From: Pseudomonadota bacterium
GTDB taxonomy: Bacteria; Pseudomonadota; Gammaproteobacteria; JAKAQQ01
Direction: 5' to 3'
Length of the DNA stretch: 64,000 nt
Assembly: GCA_021839245.1 (NCBI GenBank)
Contig: JAKCBQ010000001.1
Coordinates: 105,032-169,031, forward strand
Shown here: piece by piece, positions 17,534 through 27,570 of the stretch
How the letters are laid out: each line of letters starts with the position of its first letter
Numbering within the stretch: position 1 is the first letter of the stretch
Position numbers and translations under genes: made by a program
The notes under the pieces: model-generated
Told to the model about the DNA's origin: nothing
The model's database searches: none
Seen by the model: the letters and a program-made list of their open reading frames with translations, nothing else

Positions 17534-17896
17534 ATGACACGTGTTTCGACCGTGACCCCATCGCAACTCTCCGCTCTTCTTGACACCGGCGAAGAGATCG
17601 TCCTCGTGGACGTCCGGACCGACGAGGAATACGAAGCCCTGCACGCTCGAGGAGCCGTCCACGTGCCGCTTCACACGTTCACGTGGAAGGAACTCCAGAC
17701 CCAGATCAAGCGTCATGGCCTGCCGGAAGACGAACCCGTTTACATTCTCTGCCAGCACGGGACGCGGGCCACACGTGCCTGCGAAAAAGCCCTTGAGGAG
17801 GGGGCGGACAAAGTGCATGTCGTCACCGGGGGGACTGTCGCTTGGGCCCAGGAAGGATTGCCGGTCGTCCAGGGTCGCACTCCAAACGGTGATTGA
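17534..17896 (+). CDS. Rhodanese-like sulfurtransferase, single domain
   Basis: A 120-residue single-domain rhodanese. The active-site loop is Cys-Gln-His-Gly-Thr-Arg (LCQHGTRA near 76-83) after the typical DVRTDEEYEALHARGAVHVPL near 25-45. It is cytoplasmic, with no signal peptide. It lies 43 bp after hpnK on the same strand and may be read with it, yet no hopanoid role is known; in a sulfur oxidiser such proteins commonly handle persulfide sulfur. Confidence 0.85.
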   Translation: MTRVSTVTPSQLSALLDTGEEIVLVDVRTDEEYEALHARGAVHVPLHTFTWKELQTQIKRHGLPEDEPVYILCQHGTRATRACEKALEEGADKVHVVTGGTVAWAQEGLPVVQGRTPNGD

Positions 17897-18204
17897 GCCG
17901 TAGAGTCATCGGTTTTCCCCCTGGAGAAATCTTTTTGGCAAAAAGGGGAACGGACAGACCGCCCAAGGCTGCTTGGCACTTCCAGCCCCCGCGTGACCAC
18001 GGAAGGTTGCCCCATGTTTCCCAATCTCCATCGACCGGGTGCACGGGCGACTTCCGCCGGGAGAGCGTCATCGAGGGTGTCCCCCTACCGTCGTGGTGCG
18101 TCAGAAGAAACGCCCAGTGCCGTCCAAGGCGCGCCCGGTCGGAAGGCGCCGAGGGCTCCCCCACCGGCCGGGCGGGGCGAACGGCCATGGATTCCGTTCG
18201 CTTT
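17897..18204. other. Gene-free stretch between convergent rhodanese and sdhE
   Basis: No convincing gene in 308 bp. On the minus strand, immediately after sdhE, where gammaproteobacteria often carry ygfX/cptA, one frame gives a short stretch (around 18055-17945) with a GRWRLGNMGQP...VPSSLGRSV pattern faintly like the soluble end of YgfX. It has no start, no membrane helices and no length, so it is at best a remnant. Confidence 0.3.
17913..17950 (+). terminator. Possible terminator after the rhodanese gene
   Basis: TTCCCC (17915-17920) can pair with GGGGAA (17945-17950), enclosing a smaller palindrome TTTTTGGCAAAAA. It lies 17 bp after the rhodanese stop. There is no run of T after the stem on the plus strand, so this is weak. 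Confidence 0.3.
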
Positions 18205-18486
18205 TCAGTTCCGACAGAGGGAGCGCAAGACCTCGACAAGAGAAGACGTGGCGGGGTCGGGTGACGGACAGCTCCCCAGCACGACGCCCATGATGTCGGG
18301 ATCCGCCCAGGCCGTCAACCGCTCGAACGCCGCCCGTTCCTCACCGCCCGCATCCGGATAGCGCTTCTCGAGATAAGCGTTCAGAAGAAGATCGAGTTCC
18401 TTGGCCCCGCGCCGACACCGCCAGCGTAACCAACCCGGGGGACAATCGCCCACGCGACTCACCTCCGGGCGCTTCCCGTCGTTCAT
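18205..18486 (-). CDS. sdhE: SdhE, FAD assembly factor for succinate dehydrogenase
   Basis: A 93-residue member of the SdhE/YgfY family, which promotes covalent FAD attachment to SdhA. The core RWRCRRGAKELDLLL near 21-35 matches the family RGxxExD pattern in a slightly changed form (RGAKELD), with the acidic face DAGGEERAAFERL following. It lies 22 bp after sdhB and ends the sdhCDAB-sdhE operon, so its partner is encoded just upstream. Confidence 0.87.
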   Translation of the reverse strand: MNDGKRPEVSRVGDCPPGWLRWRCRRGAKELDLLLNAYLEKRYPDAGGEERAAFERLTAWADPDIMGVVLGSCPSPDPATSSLVEVLRSLCRN

Positions 18487-18508
18487 CTCTATCGTCCGAG
18501 GTTCACCC

Positions 18509-19291
18509 TCAGGTTTCGCGGGCCATCATCATTTTTTTGATTTCACCGATGGCTTTGGCGGGGTTGAGTCCCTTGGGGCAGGTGTTCGTGCAATTCATAA
18601 TGGTGTGGCAACGGTAGAGGCGAAACGGGTCTTCCAAAGACTCGAGACGCTCCCCTTTGGCCAAATCGCGGCTGTCCGCAAGCCAGCGGAACGCCTGAAG
18701 AAGGACGGCAGGACCGAGATATTTCTCGGGGTTCCACCAGTAACTGGGACAGGCCGTCGAGCAGCAGGCGCACAGGATGCACTCGTAGAGGCCGTCGAGC
18801 TTGGCACGGTCCACGTGGGTCTGAAGGCGCTCACGATCACCCGCCGGGGTGTCGTTCTTGATCCAGGGTTCGATGAGCGCGTACTGGGCGTAAAGATTTT
18901 CGAGATCGGGGACGAGATCGCGAAGGACCGGCATGTGCGGAAGCGGATAAATCTTGATGTCGCCCTTGAAGCTGTCGATGGCCTTGGTGCAAGCGAGCGA
19001 GTTCATGCCCCCGATGTTCATGGCGCACGAGCCGCACACCCCTTCACGGCAGGAGCGACGGAACGAGAGCGTCGGATCGATCTCGTTCTTGATGTGGATG
19101 AGTGCGTCGAGAACCATCGGCCCCACCCGGTCGAGATCGAGCTCGTAGACGTCCATGCGTGGGACGGCGGGTGATTCTTCCGGATTGAAGCGGTAGATGT
19201 GAAAGCGGCGAATGCGCTTGGCGTCGTGATCAAGACGGTACGTACGGCCGGGCCGAATGCGGGAGTGTTCGGGAAGACGCAGCTGAACCAT
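18509..19291 (-). CDS. sdhB: Succinate dehydrogenase iron-sulfur subunit
   Basis: A 260-residue subunit passing electrons from SdhA to ubiquinone. It carries the [2Fe-2S] motif [15 protein letters not shown] (near 80-94) and the two C-terminal cysteine clusters [16 protein letters not shown] and [17 protein letters not shown] for the [4Fe-4S] and [3Fe-4S] centres. GGAG nine bases before the ATG supports the start. It lies 24 bp after sdhA. Confidence 0.97.
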   Translation of the reverse strand: MVQLRLPEHSRIRPGRTYRLDHDAKRIRRFHIYRFNPEESPAVPRMDVYELDLDRVGPMVLDALIHIKNEIDPTLSFRRSCREGVCGSCAMNIGGMNSLACTKAIDSFKGDIKIYPLPHMPVLRDLVPDLENLYAQYALIEPWIKNDTPAGDRERLQTHVDRAKLDGLYECILCACCSTACPSYWWNPEKYLGPAVLLQAFRWLADSRDLAKGERLESLEDPFRLYRCHTIMNCTNTCPKGLNPAKAIGEIKKMMMARET

Positions 19292-19315
19292 GGAAGGGAT
19301 CTCCGAAGAGGCCGG

Positions 19316-21097
19316 TCAGTAGACCCGGGCCTTGAGAGGGATCGAAGGAACCTCGCCGCTCAGGGGGTCGAGGTGCACGGGGCGGTACGCAAACGACAGC
19401 CGTCCCTCGGCGTCGAGGGTGGCCTGCGTGTGCTTGAGCCATTTTTTGTCGTCACGCTCGGGGAAATCTTCCCGTGCGTGGGCTCCACGGGACTCTTCGC
19501 GACGGAGGGCGCTTTCCGCCGTCACGATCGCGCAGGCCAGGAGATTCTCGTACTCGAGTGTCTCGACGAGATCCGTGTTCCACACGAGACCGTGATCGGA
19601 AAGGCGAATGTCCTGTGTCGCCCGGCGGATCTCCTCGAGATCCCGGCAGGCTTGTTCGAGAGTTTCTTTCGTACGAAACACGCTCGCCTCGGATTGCATC
19701 GTCCTCTGCATCCGTTCGCGAAGGCGCGCGGTGGGTTCCGAGCCTGCCGCGTTTCGGAGGGCGTCGAAGCGTGCGAGGATCCGATCCGTCGCTTCTTCGG
19801 GGAGCGCGGGAAGGCGGGCACCCGCCGTCAGGACCTCACCGCAGCGAAGCGCGGTGGCCCGGCCGAACACGACGAGATCGAGCAGTGAGTTGGATCCGAG
19901 CCGGTTGGCGCCGTGCACAGAAACGCACGCCGTTTCACCGACGGCAAACGCTCCAGGAACGATCTCTTCACGGCCCTGGCTATCAACGCGGCGGATCTCG
20001 CCGTGGTGATTGGCGGGAATCCCACCCATGTTGTAGTGAGCGGTCGGAAGCACGGGGATCGGCTCCTTGGTGACATCGACACCGGCAAAAATACGGGCCG
20101 TTTCGGCGATGCCGGGCAGACGTTCATGTATCATTGCGGGATCGAGATGTTCAAGATGCAGATACGCATGGTCTCGGCGTGGGCCGACGCCACGCCCCTC
20201 ACGAATCTCGACGGTGATGGCCCGTGAGACGACGTCGCGCGAGGCGAGATCCTTGGCATGGGGCGCGTAACGCTCCATGAACCTCTCCCCCTCGCTATTC
20301 GTCAGATAGCCGCCTTCCCCGCGCACGCCCTCGGTGATGAGGCAGCCGGCTCCGTAAATCCCCGTCGGGTGAAACTGCACGAACTCCATGTCCTCGAGCG
20401 GAAGTCCGGCGCGGAGCGCCATGCCGTTGCCGTCACCCGTGCAAGTGTGCGCCGAGGTGCACGAGAGGTAACTCCGCCCGTAACCGCCGGTGGCGAGAAC
20501 GGTCGCCTGCGCACGGAACCGATGCAGCGTCCCGTCCGCGAGGTTCCAGGCGAGCACGCCGTGCACCTGTCCGTCGTGAACGAGAAGATCAATGGCGAAA
20601 TATTCAACGAAGAAGTTGACGCGGTGGCGCAGCGCCTGCTGATAGAGGGTGTGGAGGATGGCGTGGCCCGTCCGGTCGGCAGCGGCGCAGGTACGCTGCG
20701 CGGTCCCTTCACCGAAACGGGTCGTCATCCCGCCAAACGCCCGTTGGTAGATTTTCCCGTCCTCACGGCGCGAAAAAGGCACCCCGTAGTGCTCAAGTTC
20801 GACGACCGCGCGGACGGCCTCCCGGCACATGTATTCGATGGCGTCCTGATCGCCGAGCCAGTCCGACCCCTTGACGGTGTCGTACATGTGCCAGCTCCAG
20901 TGGTCCTCGCCCATGTTGCCGAGCGAGGCGCTGATCCCTCCCTGAGCCGCCACCGTGTGGCTGCGCGTCGGAAAGACTTTTGTCACGCACGCCGTCGAGA
21001 GCCCAAGCTCGGCAAGGCCTACCGCGGCCCGGAGGCCCGAGCCTCCCGCGCCGACGACGACCACATCGTGGTTGTGATCAATGACGGTGTAGGCCAT
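19316..21097 (-). CDS. sdhA: Succinate dehydrogenase flavoprotein subunit
   Basis: A 593-residue flavoprotein oxidising succinate to fumarate in the TCA cycle and respiratory chain. [16 protein letters not shown] (near 13-28) binds the [22 protein letters not shown] contains the histidine that holds FAD covalently; the active-site HPTGIYGAG and the [19 protein letters not shown] block are present. ATG 21097 is chosen over a longer frame because GAGGT stands five bases before it and the sdhD stop is only 2 bp away. Confidence 0.97.
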   Translation of the reverse strand: MAYTVIDHNHDVVVVGAGGSGLRAAVGLAELGLSTACVTKVFPTRSHTVAAQGGISASLGNMGEDHWSWHMYDTVKGSDWLGDQDAIEYMCREAVRAVVELEHYGVPFSRREDGKIYQRAFGGMTTRFGEGTAQRTCAAADRTGHAILHTLYQQALRHRVNFFVEYFAIDLLVHDGQVHGVLAWNLADGTLHRFRAQATVLATGGYGRSYLSCTSAHTCTGDGNGMALRAGLPLEDMEFVQFHPTGIYGAGCLITEGVRGEGGYLTNSEGERFMERYAPHAKDLASRDVVSRAITVEIREGRGVGPRRDHAYLHLEHLDPAMIHERLPGIAETARIFAGVDVTKEPIPVLPTAHYNMGGIPANHHGEIRRVDSQGREEIVPGAFAVGETACVSVHGANRLGSNSLLDLVVFGRATALRCGEVLTAGARLPALPEEATDRILARFDALRNAAGSEPTARLRERMQRTMQSEASVFRTKETLEQACRDLEEIRRATQDIRLSDHGLVWNTDLVETLEYENLLACAIVTAESALRREESRGAHAREDFPERDDKKWLKHTQATLDAEGRLSFAYRPVHLDPLSGEVPSIPLKARVY

Positions 21098-21099
21098 GC

Positions 21100-21477
21100 T
21101 TACCTCACGAAGAGAAGCCGCAGGAGCTCGAAGAGGTCGACCGCGAACACGAAGGCCAATCCCAGGCGCAAGGCCCAGAGGAGCACGAACCTGGTCGCGA
21201 GCGCGGGCACGTAGTCTTCGACCACACTTACGAGTCCGCACAGGAGATGGTAGAAGAGAGCGGCAAGAAAGAGTGCAAAGAAGAACGCCGTCCACGGCCG
21301 TTCCAGCCAAAGAAGCGCCGTGGTGCGCCCGCGGGCCAGAATCAGCGGGAAAATCGTGAGGAGCCAGAAAATGAAGGCGATGAGAGCCACGGCGCTCAGG
21401 CGTTGGCCGAGCCAGGAGCGGCTCCCTTGGTGACGGGAGCCGAAACCGCGAACCCGGGCGTTGACGTCGTCGATCAC
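21100..21477 (-). CDS. sdhD: Succinate dehydrogenase membrane anchor subunit
   Basis: A small hydrophobic anchor with three membrane helices. The heme ligand is probably the His in [16 protein letters not shown]. The frame can start at GTG 21486, but GGAGG touches that codon directly; GTG 21477 lies nine bases after the same GGAGG and is preferred, giving 125 residues. The ribosome site overlaps the sdhC stop codon. Confidence 0.9.
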   Translation of the reverse strand: MIDDVNARVRGFGSRHQGSRSWLGQRLSAVALIAFIFWLLTIFPLILARGRTTALLWLERPWTAFFFALFLAALFYHLLCGLVSVVEDYVPALATRFVLLWALRLGLAFVFAVDLFELLRLLFVR

Positions 21478-21490
21478 GGGAATCACCCTC

Positions 21491-21871
21491 CTAGACGAGC
21501 CGCGGGATCCAGAAGACGATCGTGAGCGCGAGGCTCAAGACGACGACCGTCCAGCCGGTGGCGACGTAGCGCGCGCGCTCGAATCCCCAGCCGAGATCCC
21601 AGAAAAGATGCCGAAGACCGTTCAACAAGTGATAAAACAGCGCCCAGCTCCAGGTGACGAGCAAAACGATGCCGAACGGCGTATGGAAGAAACCCACGTA
21701 CGCCCGAAACGCGGCAGGGGCGTCGACGAGCATCACGAGCCAGGCGGAAAGTGCGAGGGCCCCCACACCGAGCCAGAGACCCGTCAGTCGGTGCGTGATG
21801 GAGAGCACCGAGGTGATCTGCCAGCGGTAAACCTGGATGTGAGGGGAGAGAGGTCGATGAAGCTCGGGCAT
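21491..21871 (-). CDS. sdhC: Succinate dehydrogenase cytochrome b556 subunit
   Basis: A 126-residue anchor with three membrane helices. The family signature RPLSPHIQVYRWQITSVLSI is at the N-terminus and the heme-ligand histidine is in ALFYHLLNGLRHLFWD near 78-93. It is the first gene of sdhCDAB-sdhE, transcribed from a promoter about 200 bp upstream and divergent from ygfZ. Confidence 0.94.
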   Translation of the reverse strand: MPELHRPLSPHIQVYRWQITSVLSITHRLTGLWLGVGALALSAWLVMLVDAPAAFRAYVGFFHTPFGIVLLVTWSWALFYHLLNGLRHLFWDLGWGFERARYVATGWTVVVLSLALTIVFWIPRLV

Positions 21872-22078
21872 GGAGGTCGTCTCGATCGCCTTTCAGAAGT
21901 CGATACAGCGTCCGCGTCGTTCCCAGTCGCCGAAGCGGGTGGGCTCAGGACCGCTTGGACCGCCGATTTCACGCCCAGCCGCGGGCGTTCGCTCGGAGGA
22001 ATCGGAGGGGCGCGGCGAGGAGGCGACGTTTTTGGTCTTGTCTTGGGTCGGTCGCGTCTCGATTTTGCGCATGCGCCT

Positions 22079-22107
22079 ATTATACACAGGCGTTTCGCGC
22101 TTCTCAC
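22079..22107 (-). promoter_or_regulatory. Sigma-70-type promoter for sdhCDAB-sdhE
   Basis: On the minus strand GTGAGA (22107-22102, 4 of 6) is followed after exactly 17 bp by a perfect TATAAT (22084-22079). Transcription would begin near 22072, leaving a 5' leader of about 200 nt before sdhC, long enough for post-transcriptional control. Confidence 0.65.
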
Positions 22108-22127
22108 CACCCGTGAGGACGACAGCA

Positions 22128-23051
22128 GTGGACAGCAACGCGGCGGCTCTCATCCGGCGTTCAGAGCAGGCGCGAACCAGGGCCAAGGGTCCCGCATGTC
22201 TCAACGAGACCGTTCTCGAACTCCGGGGCCCAGATACGCTCGCCTTTCTCGAGAGTTTGTCGACCACGTCGCTCGCCTCGATTCCCGTCGGAGGCTGGCG
22301 GTGCGCGGCTTTTGCAAACGCCCAAGGACGCCTCGTGGCCTGGGGGCGCCTCGTGTCCTGCGGTGAGAATTTCCTCCTGGCAGTTCCGGGTGAGGGCACG
22401 GGGGCGCTCCTGGCCGCGCATTTCGCGCGTCACCGTCTCCGGAGCCGGCTCACGATCGAAACACGAGACGACCTCACGGTCGCGGGCAACCCGGAGGGAT
22501 CTTCCTGGAATCCGGCGGCAATCGCGGGCACCGTGGGCAGGGATCCCACGGAAGAGAGCTGGAGGCTCGAACCCTCCTCGGTGATCATCCGAGGGGGCCG
22601 CAAGGGGACCATGACCTCCGATTCCGACGCCGACCGCGCCTGGAGGCTCCGCGAGCTCGCGGCGGGGATCGTGCGTCTCCCCTCCTCTCTCACGGGCACA
22701 TTCACGATACCGGCGCTTGGGCCTTTCGTCGTCTCGTTGGTTGCGCTCGACAAAGGCTGCTTCCCGGGTCAGGAAGTCGTGCGCAAGATGCTCCGCCTGG
22801 GGCACGGGAAACGGGTTCTCGCCTGGGCTGAAAGCGACGTCACGTTCGAGGCGGGAACCGTGCTCGTCGATGAGGCGGGACGGGAACGCGCGCGCGTCCT
22901 CGGCTCGATCGCCGACGAGGAGCGATTTTTCGTTCAGCTCGTCGTCCAGCTCGAAGGCGGCTCTGAACCCAAAGAGCTACACGCACCCGAAGGCGCATCC
23001 GTCTGCCGGATCCGCGGGCTCATGCTCTCGGTCGGCGCGGGGACGACTTAA
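22128..23051 (+). CDS. ygfZ: YgfZ, folate-binding iron-sulfur cluster maintenance protein
   Basis: A GcvT-like protein of about 307 residues. The defining motif is KGCFPGQEVV near 204-213 (K-G-C-Y/F-x-G-Q-E), whose cysteine is essential in YgfZ. It supports folate-dependent assembly or repair of certain Fe-S enzymes, such as radical SAM proteins and SdhB. The frame is open from 21870, but similarity begins only near GTG 22128, which has GAGG nine bases upstream. The divergent position next to sdhC is common in gammaproteobacteria. Confidence 0.88.
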   Translation: MDSNAAALIRRSEQARTRAKGPACLNETVLELRGPDTLAFLESLSTTSLASIPVGGWRCAAFANAQGRLVAWGRLVSCGENFLLAVPGEGTGALLAAHFARHRLRSRLTIETRDDLTVAGNPEGSSWNPAAIAGTVGRDPTEESWRLEPSSVIIRGGRKGTMTSDSDADRAWRLRELAAGIVRLPSSLTGTFTIPALGPFVVSLVALDKGCFPGQEVVRKMLRLGHGKRVLAWAESDVTFEAGTVLVDEAGRERARVLGSIADEERFFVQLVVQLEGGSEPKELHAPEGASVCRIRGLMLSVGAGTT

Positions 23052-23083
23052 GCCCTCAGTCTCGGAGGGGGGCGTGGGCCCAA

Positions 23084-23100
23084 CCCGGGACAAGCCCGGG
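23084..23100. terminator. Weak hairpin between convergent ygfZ and sqr
   Basis: CCCGGG-ACAAG-CCCGGG in the 57-bp gap where two genes meet tail to tail. Six GC pairs and a 5-base loop, but no T run on either side. Confidence 0.25.
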
Positions 23101-23108
23101 CGATCCGC

Positions 23109-24407
23109 TCAGCGGCTCCGCGGGGTGCCGAGAACCCGCGACTGCAGACGTTCGAAACCGATCAGACGCAGGAGGTATCTCTCGTAAAGAGGCTCCGAGG
23201 TTCCCTTGCGCATCTTGCGCAGAAAATATTTCTCGAAAGCGATCTTCGCGAGGTGCACCCACACGCCGTCCCCGAACCAATTGACGTCGCGCGGCGGGAT
23301 CTGGGGGACGGCCGCGAAAGCGGCCCCGTTCCAGCCGAAATCGGCGAGACAGATCGCCTGCCAAGTGCCCTTGTGCGAAGGTTCCCGTCCGGAAAGTTCT
23401 TCCTCGAGATTGCGGCTGATGGCGCCGATCATGCACTCGATCATGAAGCCCGTCTTCGGGACCCCACAGGGGACGGGCGTCGGTCCGACGGGCGGAATGG
23501 CAATGCAGACGCCGGCCGAATAGATGTTGCGGTACTTGGCATTGCGCTGGAAGGCATCGACGAGCGTGAAACCGCGCGGGTTCGAGAGCCCTTCGATGCC
23601 GGAGACGGCGTCGACGCCTTTGAAGGCCGGAAGCATCATGGCGTGGACAAAAGGAAGCTTGTGGATGCGTGCGACGTTGCCCTGGGCGTCGAGCTCCTCG
23701 ACGTGGAGAGCCCCGTCCTCGACGCGCGTGGTGCGGGCGTTGGTGATCCAGCGGATGTCGTGCTCGCGGAACTCGTGTTCCATGATGCCTTTGGAGTCGC
23801 CGACGCCGTCGAGTCCCATGTGACCGATGTAGGGCTCCGGGGTGACGAACGTCATCGGAACCTTGCTCCGCAATCTCTTCTTTCGCAGAATCGTATCGAG
23901 GATCATGACGTACTCGTAGGCCGGGCCGAAGCAGCTCGCTCCGGGAAGCGCGCCGACGATGACCGGGCCGGGTTCGCGCAGAAGCTTCGCAAAGCCCTCG
24001 TGGGCCCGTTCGGCGTGATCGACGGTACAGATCGACTGCGTGTATCCCTCCGGGCCCGCCCCGGGAACCTCGTCAAAAGCCAGCTTGGGGCCGGTCGTGA
24101 TCACGAGATGGTCGTAGGTCACGAACGAGCCGTCGTCGAGGACGAGCCGGTTTTCGCCGGGCTCGACCTTGCGTGCCGCCCGGGCGATGAAATCAATCTT
24201 TCGCCGCTCGAGATACGGTCGGAGAGGAAAAGTGATCTTCTCGCGCGTCCTCCGCCCCACCGCGACCCACGGGTTGGAAGGAACGAACTGGAAATAATCC
24301 CGCTCGCTGACGACGGTGACTTTGTGCCCTCGTCCGAGCCGCCCACGGATCTCGTAGGCGGCGGGAAGACCGCCGATGCCCGCACCCAAAATGACGATGT
24401 GTGCCAT
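23109..24407 (-). CDS. sqr: Sulfide:quinone oxidoreductase, Acidithiobacillus-like
   Basis: A 432-residue membrane-bound flavoprotein that oxidises sulfide to polysulfide and reduces quinone. It has the N-terminal FAD motif VILGAGIGGLPAA, and Cys127 (SICTVDHAER), Cys159 (GASCFGPAYEY) and Cys353 (AICLADFG) match the three redox cysteines of the A. ferrooxidans enzyme in spacing and context. The C-terminal WVHLAKIAFEKYFLRKMRKG segment is the amphipathic membrane anchor. From memory the sequence resembles the A. ferrooxidans enzyme almost end to end. The gene stands alone, convergent to ygfZ, with about 200 bp of non-coding DNA upstream for its promoter. Confidence 0.92.
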   Translation of the reverse strand: MAHIVILGAGIGGLPAAYEIRGRLGRGHKVTVVSERDYFQFVPSNPWVAVGRRTREKITFPLRPYLERRKIDFIARAARKVEPGENRLVLDDGSFVTYDHLVITTGPKLAFDEVPGAGPEGYTQSICTVDHAERAHEGFAKLLREPGPVIVGALPGASCFGPAYEYVMILDTILRKKRLRSKVPMTFVTPEPYIGHMGLDGVGDSKGIMEHEFREHDIRWITNARTTRVEDGALHVEELDAQGNVARIHKLPFVHAMMLPAFKGVDAVSGIEGLSNPRGFTLVDAFQRNAKYRNIYSAGVCIAIPPVGPTPVPCGVPKTGFMIECMIGAISRNLEEELSGREPSHKGTWQAICLADFGWNGAAFAAVPQIPPRDVNWFGDGVWVHLAKIAFEKYFLRKMRKGTSEPLYERYLLRLIGFERLQSRVLGTPRSR

Positions 24408-24610
24408 GGCCCTGACCCTCTAACGATGAAACTCGAGCGGCGCGGACGGCCCGACAAAGTGTCGCGACCTCTTGCACCTTCTCGTAAGCCTAGCGCAAGA
24501 AATCCCCGCACACGCTCCTCGTTCGCCCCAGGGTCTTCATTCCTTGTCTTGATGGAATGAGGGGCATCTTCGCCGCTCCTCACCCTCTTAGCCTCTTTTC
24601 ATATCTCCGT

Positions 24611-26251
24611 TCAACCCTTGCGGACCGTCTCGAGAAGGGCAAAGGCCTCGAGACGCAGGGCCTCGAGGGCGCTTTCGCCACGCTCGGTCTCGCCATAGAT
24701 CTTGACGATCCGTTCGGTCCCCGAGGGACGGACGAGAATCCACGAAGAGGCGGTCTCAATCTTGAGCCCGCCGATGGGGGCTCCGTTTCCCCGGGCGTGG
24801 GTGAGGACACGCCGGACGGGTTCGTCGCCGAGCGTGGCGAGGGGGCATTCTTCCGGGCGCAGGGCGAGGAGACGATGCCGGTCGCTCTCTTCGAGCCCCA
24901 CCTCCCAGCGGGCCCCCAGCGGGGACCCGTGCACGGAGGTGAGATCCTCGTAAAGGAGCGCGGGGTTGCGTCCGCGGCGCGCGGTCATCTCAGCGGCAAG
25001 AAGCGCAGCCACGATGCCGTCCTTGTCCGTCGTCCAGACCGTGCCGTCGCGCCGGAGAAAAGTCGCTCCGGCGCTCTCCTCGCCGGCAAAGGCCAGACGA
25101 CCGGCGTCCAGTCCCTCCGCGTACCACTTGAAGCCCACCGGTGTCTCGTAAACCATGCGCAGACGGTGGACGGCCACCCGGGCCAGCGCCCGTGTCGTTG
25201 CCACCGTCGTCCCGACGGCGGCCGCCGGGGACCAGCCGGCGCGCTCCTCGAGAAGATAGTCCGCCGCGGCAGTGAGATAACGGTTGGGCACGAGAAGACC
25301 CGAGCCCGGGACGACGATGCCGTGGCGGTCGTGGTCGGTGTCACAAGCGAAAGCGAGATCGTAACGATCCTGGCACTCGCGAAGGCGGCGGAGCACGTAA
25401 TGCGAGGAGGGATCGAGGCGGATGCGTCCGTCGTGATCGAGCGGGACGAACCGGAACGTCGGGTCGACCTCATCGTTCACCACGCCCAGATCGAGACCGT
25501 AACGTTCGGCGATGCGCGGCCAGTAGTGCACCCCCGCTCCACCGAGCGGATCGACCGCGAGCCGCAAGCCCGAGTCACGCACGAGATCGAGATCGACCAC
25601 CGCACCGAGATCCGCGACGTAGGTCTCGAGATAATCGTAGCGGCGGACGGAGGAGGAGGCGAGCGCCCGTGCGTGCGGGATGCGACGCACACCCGCGAGA
25701 TTCGTTTCCAGAAGCCGGTTCGCCTCCGCTCCGATCCGTCCGGTCAACCCATCGTCGGCCACACCACCGTGGGTGGTGTGGTACTTGAACCCCCCGTCGG
25801 ACGGGGGATTGTGCGACGGCGTGACGGCCAATCCGTCCGCCTTGCCCGAGCGTCGGCCGCGGTTGTAGGCGAGGATCGCGTGGCAAATGACGGGCGTCGG
25901 CGTCGGGCCGTCATGGGCGTCGAGGAAAACCGGAACCTCGTGGGCGGCGAGGACCTCGAGCGCCGTCGCGGCGGCCGGCACCGAGAGCGCGTGGGTGTCG
26001 AGGCCGAGAAAAAGCGGGCCTTCCACCCCCTCCTCGCGGCGAACCCGACACAGGGCCTCGGTGATGGCGAGGATGTGGGCCTCGTTGAAAGTCCCGTCGA
26101 GGGAAGACCCCCGGTGCCCGGAGGTTCCGAACGCCACCCGCTCTTGCGGGCGCGACGGATCGGGACGCCGGTCGTAGTACGCGCGGAGCAGCGCAGCGAG
26201 ATCGATGAGATCCTCGGAGCGGGCGAACTCGCCGGCACGAGGATGGGTCAC
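24611..26251 (-). CDS. pgm: Phosphoglucomutase (alpha-D-glucose phosphate-specific)
   Basis: Interconverts glucose 1-phosphate and glucose 6-phosphate. From GTG 26251 the protein has 546 residues, the same as E. coli Pgm. The active phosphoserine is in [15 protein letters not shown] near 139-153, the Mg2+ loop is DTDHDRHG near 299-306, substrate specificity is in GEESAGA and the phosphate-binding end is [14 protein letters not shown]. The frame runs a further 170 codons upstream, antisense-free but meaningless; GTG forms a GTGA overlap with the serS stop and has GGAGG just before it, which fixes the start. Confidence 0.95.
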   Translation of the reverse strand: MTHPRAGEFARSEDLIDLAALLRAYYDRRPDPSRPQERVAFGTSGHRGSSLDGTFNEAHILAITEALCRVRREEGVEGPLFLGLDTHALSVPAAATALEVLAAHEVPVFLDAHDGPTPTPVICHAILAYNRGRRSGKADGLAVTPSHNPPSDGGFKYHTTHGGVADDGLTGRIGAEANRLLETNLAGVRRIPHARALASSSVRRYDYLETYVADLGAVVDLDLVRDSGLRLAVDPLGGAGVHYWPRIAERYGLDLGVVNDEVDPTFRFVPLDHDGRIRLDPSSHYVLRRLRECQDRYDLAFACDTDHDRHGIVVPGSGLLVPNRYLTAAADYLLEERAGWSPAAAVGTTVATTRALARVAVHRLRMVYETPVGFKWYAEGLDAGRLAFAGEESAGATFLRRDGTVWTTDKDGIVAALLAAEMTARRGRNPALLYEDLTSVHGSPLGARWEVGLEESDRHRLLALRPEECPLATLGDEPVRRVLTHARGNGAPIGGLKIETASSWILVRPSGTERIVKIYGETERGESALEALRLEAFALLETVRKG

Positions 26252-27534
26252 GCCCCCTCCCCCGTCGGCGGACGGAGGATCCGTTCGCCGTTCATGTAAG
26301 GGACGAGCGCCGCGGGAAGATGGACGGCGCCTTCGTCGTCCTGAAAATTCTCGAGAAGAGCGACGAGGGCGCGGCCGACGGCGACTCCCGAGCCGTTGAG
26401 CGTGTGTGCCCAGGTCTTCTGCGTCCCGATCCGGCAGCGGAGACCGAGACGACGCGCCTGAAAATCTCGGCAGTTTGAGCACGAAGAGATTTCGCGGTAA
26501 CGCTTCTGCGAAGGGAGCCAGACCTCGAGGTCGTGTGTGCGGGCGGCGGCGAAGCCCATATCGCCGGCGCAGAGGAGCATCACACGGTAGGGGAGCTCGA
26601 GCTTCTTGAGCACGGCCTCGGCGTGGGCCGTGAGCTCCTCGAGGGCTTGCGCCGAACGCTCGGGCGTGGTGATCTGGACGAGCTCGACCTTCTCGAACTG
26701 ATGCTGGCGGATCATGCCGCGCACGTCGCGTCCGTAGGAACCGGCCTCGGAACGGTAACACGGGCTGTGGGCGACGTAACGGAGCGGGAGTGCGTTCCCG
26801 TCGAGGGTCTCCCCGCGCACGAGGTTGACGAGCGGGACCTCGGCGGTCGGAATGAGGAAGAGCGGCGGGTCCTCGGTGAGTCGGAAGAGGTCCGCTTCGA
26901 ACTTGGGAAGCTGCCCACTGGCGGTGAGGCTCTCGGCGTTCGCGAGATGCGGAACGTAAACTTCGGTGTACCCGTGTTCGCGGGTGTGGAGGTCGAGCAT
27001 CAGGGCCACAAGCGCCCGCTGGAGGCGGGCGAGCGGTCCGCTCAGGACGACGAAGCGGCTGCGGGCGATCGCGGCCGCCCGACCGAAGTCCATGCCGCGG
27101 TAGAGCTCCCCGATCGCCACATGGTCGCGCCGCCCCTCACCCGTGCCCGGCTCACCCCAGCGGCGCAGTTCGCGGTTGTCGTTTTCGTCGCGCCCGTCCG
27201 GGACCTCGGGATCGGGAAGATTCGGAAGGCCGAGAAGGAGTGTCTCGAGCGCCGCGTCCAGACGACGCAGCTCGGCTTCGAGCTCCGCCGCACGGGCGTC
27301 CTCGTCCTGGGCATGCGCGAGAAGCGTGCGAATGTCTTCGCCGCGGGCGCGCGCGGCTCCGATCGCCTTGGCTTGTTCGTTGCGGCGGTGGCGGAGAGCG
27401 TCGAGTTCCTGACGGCGGGCACGTCGTTCTTCGTCAAGGGTCCGGAACGCTTCGCGGTCGAGGTGGTGGCCGCGGCGGGCCAGCACTCGGGAGGCCGCCT
27501 CGGGATCGTCACGGAGAAGGCGAATGTCAAGCAT
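26248..27534 (-). CDS. serS: Seryl-tRNA synthetase
   Basis: A 428-residue class II aminoacyl-tRNA synthetase. The N-terminal coiled-coil arm (about 30-100) that grips tRNA-Ser is rich in alternating charged residues; the catalytic core shows motif 2 [24 protein letters not shown] near 262-285 and motif 3 [19 protein letters not shown] near 383-401. It lies 36 bp after rarA and overlaps pgm, in an order (ftsK-lolA-rarA-serS) typical of gammaproteobacteria. Confidence 0.97.
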   Translation of the reverse strand: MLDIRLLRDDPEAASRVLARRGHHLDREAFRTLDEERRARRQELDALRHRRNEQAKAIGAARARGEDIRTLLAHAQDEDARAAELEAELRRLDAALETLLLGLPNLPDPEVPDGRDENDNRELRRWGEPGTGEGRRDHVAIGELYRGMDFGRAAAIARSRFVVLSGPLARLQRALVALMLDLHTREHGYTEVYVPHLANAESLTASGQLPKFEADLFRLTEDPPLFLIPTAEVPLVNLVRGETLDGNALPLRYVAHSPCYRSEAGSYGRDVRGMIRQHQFEKVELVQITTPERSAQALEELTAHAEAVLKKLELPYRVMLLCAGDMGFAAARTHDLEVWLPSQKRYREISSCSNCRDFQARRLGLRCRIGTQKTWAHTLNGSGVAVGRALVALLENFQDDEGAVHLPAALVPYMNGERILRPPTGEGA

Positions 27535-27570
27535 GAAGATTGGGTCCTGTGGCGAGTCGTCCGCGACGCA

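Noticed and set aside
22078-22083. Plus-strand TATTAT as promoter of ygfZ
   Set aside because: It is largely the complement of the strong minus-strand TATAAT of sdhC, and no -35 box fits at 16-18 bp.
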